A stretch of DNA of 64,000 nucleotides from Isoetes taiwanensis (GCA_021234155.1 JAJEKV010000001.1:31202177-31266176), one strand, 5' to 3'; positions 21,181 through 33,493 are shown, numbered from the stretch's first letter. Numbers and translations: made by a program. The notes: a model not told the origin generated them from the letters alone.

Positions 21181-21870
21181 TAGTATCTTCACATTTTACA
21201 CATTATGTTGACTTTATAGGTGCATATTTACTAGGCATACAATTCTTATGCTAAGTATGATTTATCTGCCTTTCGAGATAAGTAGATAAATCTACTTCTT
21301 GAGGCTAGTTGAAGTGTCCCCTCTAGAGCATTTAAGTTGGTATCCTTCTCAATTGTCCCTATCAGCCATTCTGGAGACTATCCTTCTTAGGTCGCTTGTC
21401 CCACCCTCCCACCCACTTGTGCCTTGGGACCCTTGTTAGTTTGGCTCTTTATAGTTCTCAAGTATTTTCTTGCTTGGTCAAGGGTCTTGGGCTTTCATTC
21501 CTTTGTTCTTCCTTAGTGCCCATAGGATCTTTATTGTTGTTGATCTTGAGTCTTCATGCAATGATGCCCTTGTATTCAAGTCTTTCTCTCATGCAGGGAT
21601 TTTAGTGATGTTCTGATGGTCCTCGTGCATGAGAGATGTTGGCTCGCATGCTTGCAAAAGATGGGGATTTGTGATGGCCCCCATGCCATGAGTGTTGGCC
21701 ATCGTGCTAAAGATTTGGTGGCCCTCGTGCCTGGAAAGGGCCCTCGTGCCTAGAATATGTTGGTTTGGTGGTAGCAACCAAAAGATCATGTCCTGCCATG
21801 TCTGTTACTCGCGAGAAAACTACATAGGTTAGTGACAAAAGAAGGGGCAAAGTTTTAGGTGTTCATCCCA
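21181..21870. other. No gene recognised; degenerate GGCCCTCGTGCC repeats
   Basis: At 21600-21760 a loose repeat of GGTCCTCGTGCATG / GGCCCTCGTGCC words appears. The plus frame at 21396-21605 has no recognisable domain. Confidence 0.4.
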
Positions 21871-21879
21871 GAACTTTTA

Positions 21880-22085
21880 CATAGAAAAGAAAAAAAGAGA
21901 AGAGATTAATTCACAAACTGCTAGCAAATGGGTACATTTCATCAGGGCTGAAATGGTTCTCCAGACTGTACAAATTTTTTGGATACATAACACAAGAATT
22001 TCTCCAAATGTAAAAGATGTGAGGCCCAAGAAGGCTTGATTAGGGTGTAGGTGAACATCATGTTGCTCATTATCTTGAGGAGACA
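21880..22085 (-). pseudogene. Possible last exon of the glutamate-receptor gene
   Basis: The minus strand reads DNEQHDVHLHPNQAFLGLTS followed by a hydrophobic stretch. This resembles the short linker and final transmembrane segment of plant GLR proteins. It lies downstream of the S2 exon at 24.95 kb on the same strand, but the 2.9-kb gap and the short match make this tentative. Confidence 0.3.
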
Positions 22086-22977
22086 CAGGTACACAATTCA
22101 ACTTGACAATTCAACTTGCATCACTCTCTGTTGTGGTGATTATATTAAGAATAGATACACCCACTATATTGCTGTGCATTTCAGTTGGCATAGTGAATAC
22201 AACAAGCATAATATATAATGCGATTGGTAGAGACATTATGGCTTGTAGTAGGAGGTTGGGAATGTCGTTGTTGGCTATATTGGGGTTATGCAACTTGTAT
22301 GATGCATATGTTACAGGTTGCAGACAATGAGAAATGTGATGTCACAAGGAGCCCAGAAAAGAACTATTATCTTTAACTATATCGTATCATCTAAAAACCA
22401 TGATATATGTGGGTATTTATGCATGAATTTACTTGATAGAAGAAAACCACATACCATAGTGGTTTTTCAACACCCATGATAGTTTATGATACAGTTTTAT
22501 TTCCAATGGTTAGTGATATAGTGGTTAATTAAAACTAGTTATGGTTTTTGTGCATACAACGGTGTTAAATTGAAAGTAATATGACTTATTGAGGAGACTC
22601 CATGGTATTTAGATTGTGACAGGCCAATGCTAAAATTCGTATTATAGTCTATGAATGTAAACTTGTAGAAGGAGCACTTAAACACATAATGCTATTAGTA
22701 TATTCACCTTAATATATTGGATAAAGAACTAAGATTACTTAATGACAAATATGTAGAACAATAACAGGGGGTTCTAGGGGGATTTAATATGGATGTAAAA
22801 ATGACGATTTATGAAACCATAGATCATATCCTAAAACAATTGAATGAGTTGTTATAAAAAACAACATAGATTTAAGATAGAAATAATCACATTAGCTCAT
22901 TAGTTATATTGGTCAAAGTAGTCACCTTAGGACTTTCAATTATTTTGGTAGAGGTTCGAGCCCCTGTATTTCATAAT

Positions 22978-23185
22978 CTAAAATCTTAGGCGAAGCTGTA
23001 TAGAGGCTCGATGCATCAAAACCATGGGCGAATGTGTATTTCATATTTCAAATCATAGGCGCCTCCAATCATAATATTCAAAAACCTTAGGCGAAGTTGT
23101 ATAAAGACTCGATATTGCACCAAAACCATAGGCGAATGTGTATTTCATATTTCAAATCATAGGCGCCTCCAATCATAAGTGACCA
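22978..23185. repeat. ~103-bp tandem duplication
   Basis: GAATGTGTATTTCATATTTC followed by AAATCATAGGCGCCTCCAAT occurs twice (~23031 and ~23134), each preceded by an AAAACCATRGGC word and a TTAGGCGAAG word. Confidence 0.8.
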
Positions 23186-23713
23186 TAAGCGAAACGAGAG
23201 GTGCTCAGAGCCTCCAACATACGGTCTGGGCTGTAGGATCTACGAATCCGACGATTGTGGTAGTCCAGGGTGCATCTCGTTTAGAATATGTAGGACAATA
23301 TTCTAAACAATGAATGTAATTCTTCGCAACTATAGGGAATTTCATAAAACATGAATCGAAATTGATTTTTATCATCCTCATAGACCAAAAATAGTCTCGT
23401 GAAATCAAATACAAGAAACACAATGTGGTCATTATAATGTAGGTTAAAGAAACCCAATTTCAAGGAAAAAACTTTGATAGTAACGAGCCTACTCCAATGT
23501 CAATGTATCTACATCAAGATATGAATCTGACAAATATACAGGGTAAATCCTACGAGCTACAAATATGGAAGCATGTAAAAACAAATCGACAAGCTACAAA
23601 CATGGAAACGGATCCGGCGAGCTCTGACAGCACCAGACGTGGTTCATTTGGACTCATTTTGGCAGTGACATGTGGTTCATTTGAGCTCATTCGTGGTCGC
23701 AACAGAGCGTGGC

Positions 23714-23798
23714 CAGCATACTTATTATTGCTAAGGTTTTTCCCTCGAAAACCCTTCGGGGCGGGGGATTTTTAATCCTGTCAGTAATACGCTTGCTG
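23714..23798. other. Folded three-hairpin motif, copy 1
   Basis: Between imperfect outer arms (CAGCATACTTATTATTG and CAGTAATACGCTTGCTG) lie three small hairpins in a row: GGTTTT..AAAACC, CCC-TTCG-GGG and GGATT-TTT-AATCC. The same three-hairpin order, with paired changes, recurs at 61.42-61.51 kb. Confidence 0.6.
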
Positions 23799-24954
23799 CT
23801 CTCTTTTTGTTTGGGTCCCATAGGCCAATTGGTCTCCATGGACGCTAAAAAATCTATTCTATTCTATTCTATTCTGAACTGGTTAAGCCCTAAAATATTA
23901 CTTACTACGAACCGATTAAGCGGAATAGAAGCCCCCATTCCATGTTATAGAGCAGGCTACGTGTTGCGACCAAAATGTACCATAGAATAAAAATGATACC
24001 CAACTTCTATATTGTTTACACTTGAAAGTTATAGCTGGTGGCAATATTGACAAAATATATTCCTTAGCTAATTATTCCCTTACCTTTTAAGCATACGATA
24101 ATTTAAGGCTTATTGACATACTCACTTTCTGGGACATTACTCGTCTTACGTTGAAAAGAGTAGGCACATGGTTCTATAGATATATAGATATAAGAGGCAC
24201 CTAAATGTCCTTTATTTTGGTGAAAAATTCCTAAGATTTTAAGTTGTGATACTAACACCGTAGGTTGAGAAGAGTACGCACATGGTCTTATAGATATACA
24301 TTTCCACTAATATAAAAGGCACCCATGGTGCAAAGTTCCTAGAATTTTAAGTTGTGATATGTTCAAAAGAGTAGGCACTTGCTTATATAGCTATACATCC
24401 CAATTGTGCTTTGTTGGATGCAAGATTCATAGAATTTGTGTAATGTTTTTTAGGAACTATAGGAATGGAATATTAAAGGAAAAGTAGAACTTCTACAATT
24501 CAGTTTGGATGCACCATATTGGATGCATGTTACTTCACTCCATTGTATCAATGCATGGTTTTACACTCAACTAAAGCATGGTCTCATTCCTTCCATAAAG
24601 TTAGGGTTTCTTATAACAAAAATGCATCCTAAAATTTCCTTCTTCATTCCATCCCACCTAATACCTATGTATATATATTGTCCTGTGTGGTAGAGCTTAT
24701 TGAAGTTAAGATTTTCGTAAATTGAGTTGCGGGTCAATGTTTTCAGCACTTTGAAGACTACGGCTTTGAGCAAGCTAGAAAGGGCGTCATCCATTTCCGT
24801 TGAACAGAGCTCCAATATGGAGAACCCACATTGAGATAATGTAAAGTGATCTACCTACACCGCAAAGAAAATACATTTAACCAAAAAATAAAATGTTGCA
24901 CCATGCAAAAAAGATAGTGCTCATCTTGGCTTCGTATTCTTTAGTGTAACTAAA

Positions 24955-26530
24955 TGTGTGTACTACACTCATAACCATTAAGCCAGGCATCATGAACTCT
25001 TTGCAGCTCTCCATTCTCGGCAAGCGTCAATATTGCTGTTGAAATATCAATGGCCAGTTGTGAAGCTTTTGGAAAAGCCTGCAGATAAACAAGTCAATCA
25101 GACCCAAGTAATAGAAAAATTTAAGATGAGAGTAAGCAGACTTACAAATCCTCAGCCACTTTTTGTAAAGGCTTGGCCAGCCATTGTAAACTCGCATTTA
25201 GAAGATAGGAACGACTGCACATAAAGAAGCTCATCAACAATTGCCCCAACCCCTCCATTCTTTTGACCCTTTCAGTGAATTTAAAGGCACAAGTCTATCC
25301 TGGGCGACATTCAGATGTAAAAGATACTCTTCAACAAATGATCTCGTCTGGTAGCCTATAGGTATTTTACTAGCTATCAATCCTGCTATGTTTTGAATTG
25401 AGGGTGTCAGTTGCTGAACTGCCAATATTAATGTCAAACTAGTTGTGTAGCTAGAAGTAATGATTAACACAACAAACAATCAAATGACTAGGACTGCTCT
25501 CCCAAGTGTGCATTTTACATCCTCCCCTATCAAACACAATACATGACTTCAGCATTGCAAATAATAAGAATGGCAGATCTTTTCAATAGGTGACACCATG
25601 ATAGTGGACTTAAGGAGACGGAAAAAAGGGTTGAGAAACTAAACCTGCATGAACAGGAGAAGTAATAGTGATCAGAAACCTATTTTTCTTGCATATAAAG
25701 CCAATTATAGTTTATGTACAAAATTGTGCAGGACAAAATGTATCAATAGTCACAATTTGTTTATTTGGTCGCCCATGAAAATCACGGTTCTTTTTATGTT
25801 ACAACAACCAAATGACAATTGCAGTAAAAATAAAAAAGCATCCAGTTGTAACCCACATTGCAACAGCAAATAGCCGCATAAAGGGCGTAAAAGCCCTGCA
25901 TGACCACTGCTAGATTTCCTTAATGGTACAACCACCACCATTCCAGAGGTTGTATAAGGTTGTGTAAAGTCCACCATCCTTGCACGCCTGGTCGTAATGG
26001 CCACGTCTCCAACTACTACTACTGCATCAAAATCTTGCATCTTGCATGTATGAATAGTTGCATGGACATTTAAACAAAATTCAAAACAAAGAAGAAATTT
26101 TAGCTCATACACTTCCAAATTCATTTCCTTTTCCAACTGAATATCGAAAAAATGGAACAAGCACAAGTTTAATCCAACAGCTTAATATAACTGGGGATTC
26201 ACATTGAGCCATGACTAGCAAAGCATATGTCTTGGCAAACATGAGGGGAAGTGCTTTAGGAATTGCAGGACAAATTAAATTATCTTTCGTAGTTAATAAT
26301 AACAGCACAAATTAAATGTTTGGTACAAAAGAAGAAGATACCTTATTGACAATCTTTGCTATTAGCCCATCATAATTGGGGGTTGTGTTTCCATTTCTAA
26401 AGAAAGTATATGGAACAGTATAAGGGAGTAATGAAAGTGCAGCCGCAAAGACATCAATATAGAAACCATGAAATACCCATGTATTGTCTGAACCTAGGGT
26501 TGCATCAACAAACTCCTGTGTGGCACATCA
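24955..26530 (-). pseudogene. Plant ionotropic glutamate receptor-like gene, ligand-binding and pore exons
   Basis: Minus-strand exons in order. Near 26.5-26.34 kb, the S1 lobe: GFYIDVFAAALSLLPYTVPY and NTTPNYDGLIAKIV. Near 26.04-25.82 kb: [37 protein letters not shown], then a first membrane segment that needs a frame change. Near 25.53-25.23 kb: EDVKCTLGRAVLVI, a TGA at 25480-25482 where the family has Trp, LFVVLIITSSYTTSLTLILA and QQLTPSIQ. Then [18 protein letters not shown] and FTKSG, followed by another TGA (25152-25154) where Trp is expected. Last, 25079-24955 with a clean CAG acceptor: [20 protein letters not shown] and VHDAWL. In the family these proteins are ligand-gated cation channels in membranes. 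Two Trp-to-stop changes and frame breaks mark this copy as dead. Confidence 0.88.
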
Positions 26531-29400
26531 ATCACCGATGGCTTTCTGCTCTTGGAAAATAGCCAGCCCTAAGGCACCTTTGCCTTCCCACTAGGCCATA
26601 TAATATCCTTCAAATTGGAAGCATTTACAATAGCCAGAAGTACCCTTTGGAGTATCAATTATTGTTCCAGTAGCCAACTACATGAAGGCCCCTTGCCATG
26701 TTTACAATCTGAAAAGCTGAGCCAATCCTATCTTCTTTCTGACCAAGAGGGAGCGAGGCCAATGAGTTTCATGGAAAGAAGTGCTGCAATAATGCAGGGC
26801 CCTCCTTCAAAGTTTTTAACCTTGCCAATTCTGAGCTACATCCTGCATTGCTAAGAAATGAATACGAAGGTGCTTCAAAGTTGAACAGACATATTCCCTG
26901 AGAGAAAACGGAAAATTGTTTGCAAGCACTTAGTACAGCCTGTTACTGGCCAGAATTGCAAGACTTAGTTCAACCTTATCAGAAATATCAACTTATCAAC
27001 TTCTTGGTTATGGCTCAGGATCTCATCATACAAAGCATCATGAGAATCTTTAGGCAAGACAAAAAGAGTCTTGGCAGCCAAAAAGAGCTTAAATGACAGA
27101 GGGCTACATCTTTTCTTACACAAATCTGGATAGCTCAAGGTTAGCATGTGATCATTTTCTTCTAACTTTTTGCTCTCTTCTTGTGTAAAAAGATTGCCAA
27201 TAAACTACAGAATAATTTGAGTAGAAGAAAGCGGCTATGAGCTTACATATTTTCCATATTCTCAAATTCTACTTTATAGGCCAAATCAGAAAAAAACCAT
27301 TCAGAAGTATAAGCATGCAGTTATGGGCCGATCATCCATAAGAGCCATGAAACTTGCAAGCATGGTAAATTTCCAGAATGCTCTTCTTCATGTAGATTTG
27401 TTTGCAATAAGCTCTCATTGGCAATGAGATTCAACTTATCAGTTACACAGGTCACATTAAATCCTATCATCTGAGCTGCAGATTACATTGTGGCCAATTT
27501 GTTGCAGAATCCACCTGTGAAACCATAATTAGCTTGTAGATATACTCTGCTGGATTTTTTTTATGCGCACTCTAGGAAGGCTCCAAAACCATCCATAAAA
27601 ACCTCACAATAGCTTGTAGCCTGAAGAAACATGATCACTTGTGTAGGATAACAATTTTTGAATGGTATTGATGTTACCTTATGATGATTAGTGCACAGTG
27701 GCATTTCAGCAGACATACCTTTAGCAAATGCCACAGTCATCATCATATGAGGGTAATTCATTGGGCATAACATCGCCACATATTCCCTGCAGTACAAGTA
27801 TTACTGCAAAATACTATTGTTGTTGAGCCAGAAAGATGCAGACATCCATTACTCGATAATTTAAAATGCAAGGCCATGCAACTAGCATCAGACTTAATGA
27901 AGCTGGATGTTAGCTACAATTATGAAGTATTTGGCTGGAGACATTGCACCAGCCAAATCATGGGTTTCAGATATTGCTATTGGTACGACTGTTTGATGTA
28001 TGACAACCTTTGACTCCAAACAACAGGAACTCGTGATGGCTTTCAGGTCTTGCAGCATGACTCTTAATTAACAGGAAAGGTTTCTGTATAGTTCTTCGTT
28101 AGCATCATCTTAACTGTCCAAGTGCATATTGGCTAAAAACAATTTCAAATGTCAACATATAATTTCTGAGCCTAGTGTAAAGAATATGAGAAAATTTTAA
28201 AAGAGGATGAAATCATGCAAGATGGTGTTAAATGGAGATGCAAATCACATCCACATGATCATACCTTGCATGGTGCACAGCAGTATTTTGCGGCAATGGT
28301 ATCATCTGTACAAAATGGAAAAAATTATCAGAACTTATAAAACTTCTACATACAAGATTAATTTATTCACAATATCATAAAGAACTTGCAGTCTAGGAGG
28401 CAGACACACTAAGTGGCTATGGAATGACTCAAACAAGCTTCCTTTACTTGCCACAAATCTCTAATTAAAGCTGCCATATAAAACACAGCTCAAACAAGAT
28501 GATAGTCGTAAATGCAGCTGCAAGCAAGTACATAATTTCTAAACCAGTATAGCCCGTATTGTAATTGGTATCTCCCAGCATTTACCATTTGGCATTTATG
28601 TCGACTCTGCAACACATGCTTATGGCTCCATAATCTGATTTGAAATTTGCCTTATTGTGTCATTTTGCATGTTTCCTCCGGATGTTGCTTAATAGTATAA
28701 GGCAAAGGTGAGAAAGAAGATCCACATGAAATGCCTTTCTCTAGAAACACATGAAATCTGCAAATATGGAATTGAGGAAGGAACGTAATTTGAGAGCAAA
28801 TGGTGCCTACCTTTGTGAAGGTTTCATAGAAGCTTGCACTTTGAAGATTTTTGAGACCCACGTGTATCACCCCAATCGTTGCCCCTTATACCCAATTCAC
28901 TTTCCCTTACACAGCTCAGGCAGCGATGAAGAACGACCAAGCATTGCCGGATTTGCTGATGAATGAGTAGTACCAAATATTAAATATCTATTTTGAAAGC
29001 AAGTAAAGAGCGTGACATAGTTGTGGCATGGTGTCTTATGCTGTTGTCTTATGCTGTTGTTAGTAGACCTGATTGCAGAACCTTAACCATCTTGAGGGTC
29101 AAGAGGCCGACAGTTTACAAGGATGCATTAAAGAGTTGCTTTTCAACTTGTGAAAATGGCAGTCAATGAACAGATCAATCAACAATTCCAATGACAGAAA
29201 AACAAAAAAAATGATGCAGAGCTACAAGTCAAAGCTGGTGGTTTGATTTATCTTAGCCTTCTTATTCGTTTTTGGATATGTGATAATTGTCTGCACCAAC
29301 ATGGCGGAAGAGATGGAAACTAGATTGCTTGGTGCTTTCAGAAAATCCATAATCAGCGCAGAGCATTTTACCTTGCAGTTTATGTTAGCTCCATCGTAAT
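26531..29400 (-). pseudogene. Probable N-terminal remains of the glutamate-receptor gene
   Basis: Upstream of the S1 exon on the same strand, short frames (26.6-26.85, 27.0-27.15, 27.56-27.8, 28.65-28.87 and 29.22-29.4 kb) resemble parts of an extracellular amino-terminal domain, for example FQIVNMARGLHVVGYWNNN near 26.65 kb. None is long or convincing alone. Two small tandem duplications (29034-29062 and 29668-29716) lie nearby or just beyond. I infer one decayed gene reaching toward 29 kb, but the exons cannot be drawn. Confidence 0.35.
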
Positions 29401-30180
29401 TCAAGAGTTATATGCCAAATACACCAATGGTATCTGGTGCTTTAAGAGCAACGCACCTTATCTTTGAAGACATTCTACATGAAGACATTCTACAGCACAG
29501 AACAGTAGCTTCTATGTCTATATACATATTTTTCCAAATCCCTCTTATTTTAAAAGTCATTCTTTTGAAATGATTTCTTAAAGGCCGTTCTACACCCACG
29601 TTGATCTTTCAAAATCCTTTTTGCTATGGCACCCTTGCCATAGTTATTGGTGACAATGAGGTGCAGAACACACTTAGTTATATGCAAATTAGAACACACT
29701 TAGTTATATGCAAATTTCTTTTTTTGATAAAACCTATAGGCACTGTATCTCCAAAAAATTGGTATAAAATCCTTTATTGGCCATCTACATGCATATCAGG
29801 CCTACAACCCACTCAAGAAAGCCAAGTTACACTTACCGATAGATTCAATTGAGAAGTCTAGGTATCGTCTTTAATAAACAAGTTGTGAAAATAGTGCTAA
29901 CAAATTACCTAGGATTAGAAGCACAAGTCCAGCGTTTGCTCCCATTGACTGATCAACGTAATCTAAACCTTTATTGGACAAGATAGCTAGCTTAAAAGCA
30001 TCTTGAATTTCACTAAAAGATGTGAACAATTCTATATTCTGATACTCAAGTTCTTATTTCACGTCATTGGAGACATAATCCTTACATGTAGCTTCTCACA
30101 AACTAAAAAGCACAACGTAGCAGTGGTGAAGGCCGCTGCGACAAATTCTTGTATATCATAACATATATATGTTCTTATGC
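29401..30180. other. No gene recognised
   Basis: AT-rich; contains a 26-bp tandem duplication (ACACACTTAGTTATATGCAA at ~29668 and ~29694). Open frames are short and featureless. Confidence 0.4.
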
Positions 30181-30184
30181 TTGT

Positions 30185-30585
30185 CCTCCTGAATCCGGCC
30201 GTTGATCCGAGATCCTACGGCTCACGTGGCTTTAGGACGTATCCTACGGCCCAGATGGCTTGGGAGTTTGTTTCAGATTATATGTAAGCGATCCTACGGT
30301 CCAGGTTGATCTGATCCTGATCGTCGGTCCGAGATCCTACGGCTCACGTTGCTTTGGGACACATCCTACGGTGCACATGGCTTTGGGAATTATATGTAAT
30401 CGATCCTATGGTCTAGGTTGATCCGATCCTGATCGTCGATCCGAGATCTTACGGCTCACGTGGCTTACATGACTTTGGGAATTATATGTAATAGATCCTA
30501 TGGCTCATGTTGCTTTAATTATTGTCACGTGGTGAGATCTCGACCCTTGATCGGGTCCAAGATCCTACGGCCCAAGTTGAATGCT
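30185..30585. repeat. ~118-bp tandem repeat carrying CTCACGTGGC
   Basis: Three to four units of GATCCGAGATCCTACGGCTC plus ACGTGGCTTT, then GGGAATTATATGTAATCGAT, then TGATCCGATCCTGATCGTC, near 30204, 30325 and 30438. Several units contain CACGTGG, a G-box core. Units differ at scattered positions. Confidence 0.8.
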
Positions 30586-30599
30586 CATCCCTTAGGAAA

Positions 30600-30690
30600 A
30601 GGCTTTTAAAATTTTTATGTTGTGTGGGGGATTCGAACCCTGGCCATTGAGACCCCAGCCCCCCCATTCTAACACACTAGACCAAACATT
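30600..30690 (-). mobile_element. tRNA-derived SINE head
   Basis: On the minus strand TGGTCTAGTGTG fits a pol III A box and, ~40 bp on, GGTTCGAATCC is a perfect B box. Flanking sequence does not form a full cloverleaf, so this is a SINE or tRNA remnant rather than a tRNA gene. The 3' tail was not identified. Confidence 0.55.
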
Positions 30691-30754
30691 AATTCCATAA
30701 ATAATTGTTTCAAATATACTTAAGGGTAATGTTCCCATTAAGATAAAATAAACT

Positions 30755-32000
30755 ATAACATTCTAGCTAGTTCAAGAAAGTTCTAGAATGTTCTGGAAGG
30801 CTCTAGAAAGTTCTAGAATCTTCTAGAAAGTTCTAGAACATAAGAAAATCTAGGGGGGATCTAAGAAAATTCTTCCAGAAAGTTCCAAATTGTTCTAATA
30901 AGTTTTAGAATGTTCTAGAATATAGGGGAATCTGCGGGAATGTAAGGAAATCTAGGGAAATACTTCCAGAAAGTTCTAGAATATATTGAAAGTCTTAGAA
31001 TGTTCCAGAAAGTCTTAGAATGTTCTAAAAAGTTCTAGAATGTAAAAGAATCCAGAAGAATCTAATAGAATCTAAGAAAATCTTATAAAATGTAAGAGAA
31101 TCTAGGAAAATATTTACAAGCCTAAGGGAATCTCTTAAAATCTGGGGGATCTAAGGGAATCTTCATAAAATCTAAGGGAATCTAAAAAAATGTTGATGAA
31201 ATCTTAGAGTATCTAGAGGAATCTTTATAGAATCTCTTTGAATCTCATATAATGTAAGGGAACCTAGGGCAATCTCATAAAGTCTAAAGGGATATAACAT
31301 TCTAGCTAGTTCAAGAAAGTTCTAGAATGTTCTGGAAGGCTTTAGAAAGTTCTAGAATCTTCTAGAAAGTTCTAGAACACAAGAGAATCTAGGGGGGATC
31401 TAAGAAAATTCTTCCAGAAAGTTCCAAATTGTTCTAATAAGTTTTAGAATGTTCTAGAATGTAGGGGAATCTACGGGAATGTAAGGAATCTAGGGAAATA
31501 CTTCCAGAAAGTTCTAGAATATATTGAAAGTCTTAGAATGTTCCAGAAAGTCTTAGAATGTTCTAAAAAGTTCTAGAATGTAAAGGAATCCAGAAGAATC
31601 TAATAGAATCTAAGAAAATCTTATAAAATGTAAGAGAATCTAGGAAAATATTTGCAAGCCTAAGGGAATCTCTTAAAATCTGGGGGATCTAAGGGAATCT
31701 AAAAAATGTTGATGAGATCTTAGAGTATCTAGGGGAATCTTTATAGAATCTCTTTGAATCTCATATAATGTAAGGGAACTTAGGGCAATCTCATAAAGTC
31801 TAAAGGGATCTAAGGGAATCTAAGGGCATCTAGGGGGATCTTCATAGAATCTTGGAGAATCTACGCAAATCTAATGGAATCTAGAGGGAATCTTATAAAA
31901 TTTAGAGGAATCTCCACGAAACCTCCAAGAGAACCTTGGTAGAATCTTAGAGAATCTAAGAATTTAGAGTATTCTCAAAAGATTCTTTTAGAATGTAGGG
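30755..32000. repeat. Heat-shock-element-like 10-bp array in a duplicated ~539-bp block
   Basis: 30781-30840 is six consecutive 10-mers of the form TTCTRGAANN (one starts CTCTAGAA), that is, an unbroken alternation of TTC and GAA at 5-bp spacing. The same block returns at 31320-31378, 539 bp later, inside a duplication of roughly 30757-31280 and 31290-31800. The rest is degenerate GGAATCTAAGG / TTCTAGAATG words to ~32000. No coding frame. Confidence 0.88.
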
Positions 32001-32476
32001 CATGACAAGAACTTGCAGCATAGGCACATGCTAAAACTCGGACATGCACCGTAGGACGCATTAAATTTCTTGTATAAATATATACATATATATCCAAAGG
32101 TTGGCTCAGGCCATGCCAAAATGCCTAAGGTATTGATATTCTAGCACATCTAGCCTTCTTCCTTTCCTTAAATTGTCATTTTGAAAGCACTTGGGCCCTG
32201 AGATGTGCAATAACAAAATCTATTTGGCAACCCTTGGGTGGTTGGACTATGCACAAAATGCTAACTTTTAAAGTTACCATTTTAAGACCCTTATAATTGG
32301 AATTTCGTGTGTCACAATTCACTAAGGGACACTTGTCATTGGAATAATGTTAAGGGGAGTTTATAGGCCCCTTAGGCACTTATGGCACTTGGGGAATACC
32401 TTATTAAGTCTTTAAGGACTTGCAAGGTCTCATGGACATAAATGAAAAGTCGTAATGCATGCTGAGGTATGACACT
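32001..32476. other. No gene recognised
   Basis: Ordinary AT-rich sequence between the 10-mer array and the LINE end; no repeat or domain seen. Confidence 0.4.
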
Positions 32477-32885
32477 CTTTTTTTTTTATGAACGTGGATC
32501 TTTATTACTCAAAAGAATACAAAGAGTACATGGGGGACTCAAAACCCAGTGGAGAAGATATCCACTAGAGCAACACTACCCACCACATACATAACATAGA
32601 AAAGCAGAGAACACAGATCACCCTGAGCACAACTGTTTGCTATGAGTAGGTGTGAATCTGAAGATATTGCTCCCAAATGACACTTTTGATGTCATCCTTT
32701 AAGTAAGAACACTTGTATGCCTTCACAATGCGACTACGGGCATCGCTAAGCACTTGCGTATCTGAAAAGAGTTGTCCCTTGAAGATGAGGAGATTTTGTC
32801 TCTTCCAGATGGACCAGATGATCCAAGAAGATGCTAAGTGGAAAGCCCTCTTTGCCAACTTGTCCCAAGAACTAGGATCCCGGGG
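32477..32885 (-). mobile_element. LINE 3' end
   Basis: A T9 run at ~32479 reads on the minus strand as a poly-A tail preceded by GAGTAATAAAGATCCACG, which includes an AATAAA signal. The frame above it (32640-32890) gives AFHLASSWIIWSIWKRQNLL and IFKGQLFSD, the extreme C-terminal W-x-IW-x-R-N region of plant LINE ORF2. It is truncated at its 5' side within ~250 bp. Confidence 0.7.
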
Positions 32886-33292
32886 GTTTCACCCTTAAAA
32901 TTTCGTATCAAACATGTGCGTGACTGGGTAGGGTTTTTTTTTTTCCTTACCCGTCCGCAGACGGTCCAAAAAAAAACGGACTCACCACCATTGTTTCGGA
33001 CGTGGTTGTTTAGGGGTGCTGTGGGCGGGAACTCCTCACCCGCTTGATACGGTAGGGGTGCTTGAAGATCCGAAGCTTTGAATCGTAGGGGTCCTTCAAG
33101 ATGGATATCAGATCATGAGCCGCTCGAATTGATGAGGTAAAGACTTAATACCTTTCTCCATAAATGTTTTTATAAAAAATGTTGTATTGAGCATTCGTAC
33201 TTGGCGGGGATTATTGGGCGGCACTGCGTCTATCTGTTCCTCTGTTCTGCTTCTCTATTCTTCCATTTCTGATCATCTAAGAACTGTGTACA

Positions 33293-33493
33293 ATGCCTAA
33301 AGGGGTGTACAAGAGGCAACCTGGGAATAGAAGCCGTGTCCAACAAGCGGGAAACTTCCCATATAGGCGTTATCAGAGGCCAGACAATGGAGGAAGAAAT
33401 GTTCCTGTGCAAAAGACCAACGTATGGCCTGGAGTTAGTGATAGGAGCGAAACAAAACAGGTCTACATAGGCTCCTACATAAATTCTATTTAA
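33293..33493 (+). CDS. Small ORF of unknown function
   Basis: ATG at 33293, 66 codons. The start (MPKGVYKR) and end (KQVYIGSYINSI) recall edges of AP2-type DNA-binding domains, but the middle does not, so I do not assign it. No neighbouring gene supports a role. Confidence 0.25.
   Translation: MPKGVYKRQPGNRSRVQQAGNFPYRRYQRPDNGGRNVPVQKTNVWPGVSDRSETKQVYIGSYINSI

Larger units (their letters stand above)
22086..24950. other. AT-rich intergenic or intronic stretch
   Basis: No coding domain recognised. It holds a two-copy tandem repeat (22978-23185), a CTATT microsatellite (~23858-23878), a folded motif (23714-23798) and AT-rich DNA with repeated ATAGATATA words near 24.2-24.4 kb. If the exon at 21.9 kb is real, this is a long intron. 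Confidence 0.4.

Noticed and set aside
22103-22330. Membrane protein gene suggested by a hydrophobic plus-strand frame
   Set aside because: The minus strand of the same bases is equally open. Composition alone explains the hydrophobicity.
33293-33493. AP2-domain gene
   Set aside because: Only the first eight and last twelve residues look AP2-like. The core beta-sheet residues are missing, so I left it as an unknown ORF.
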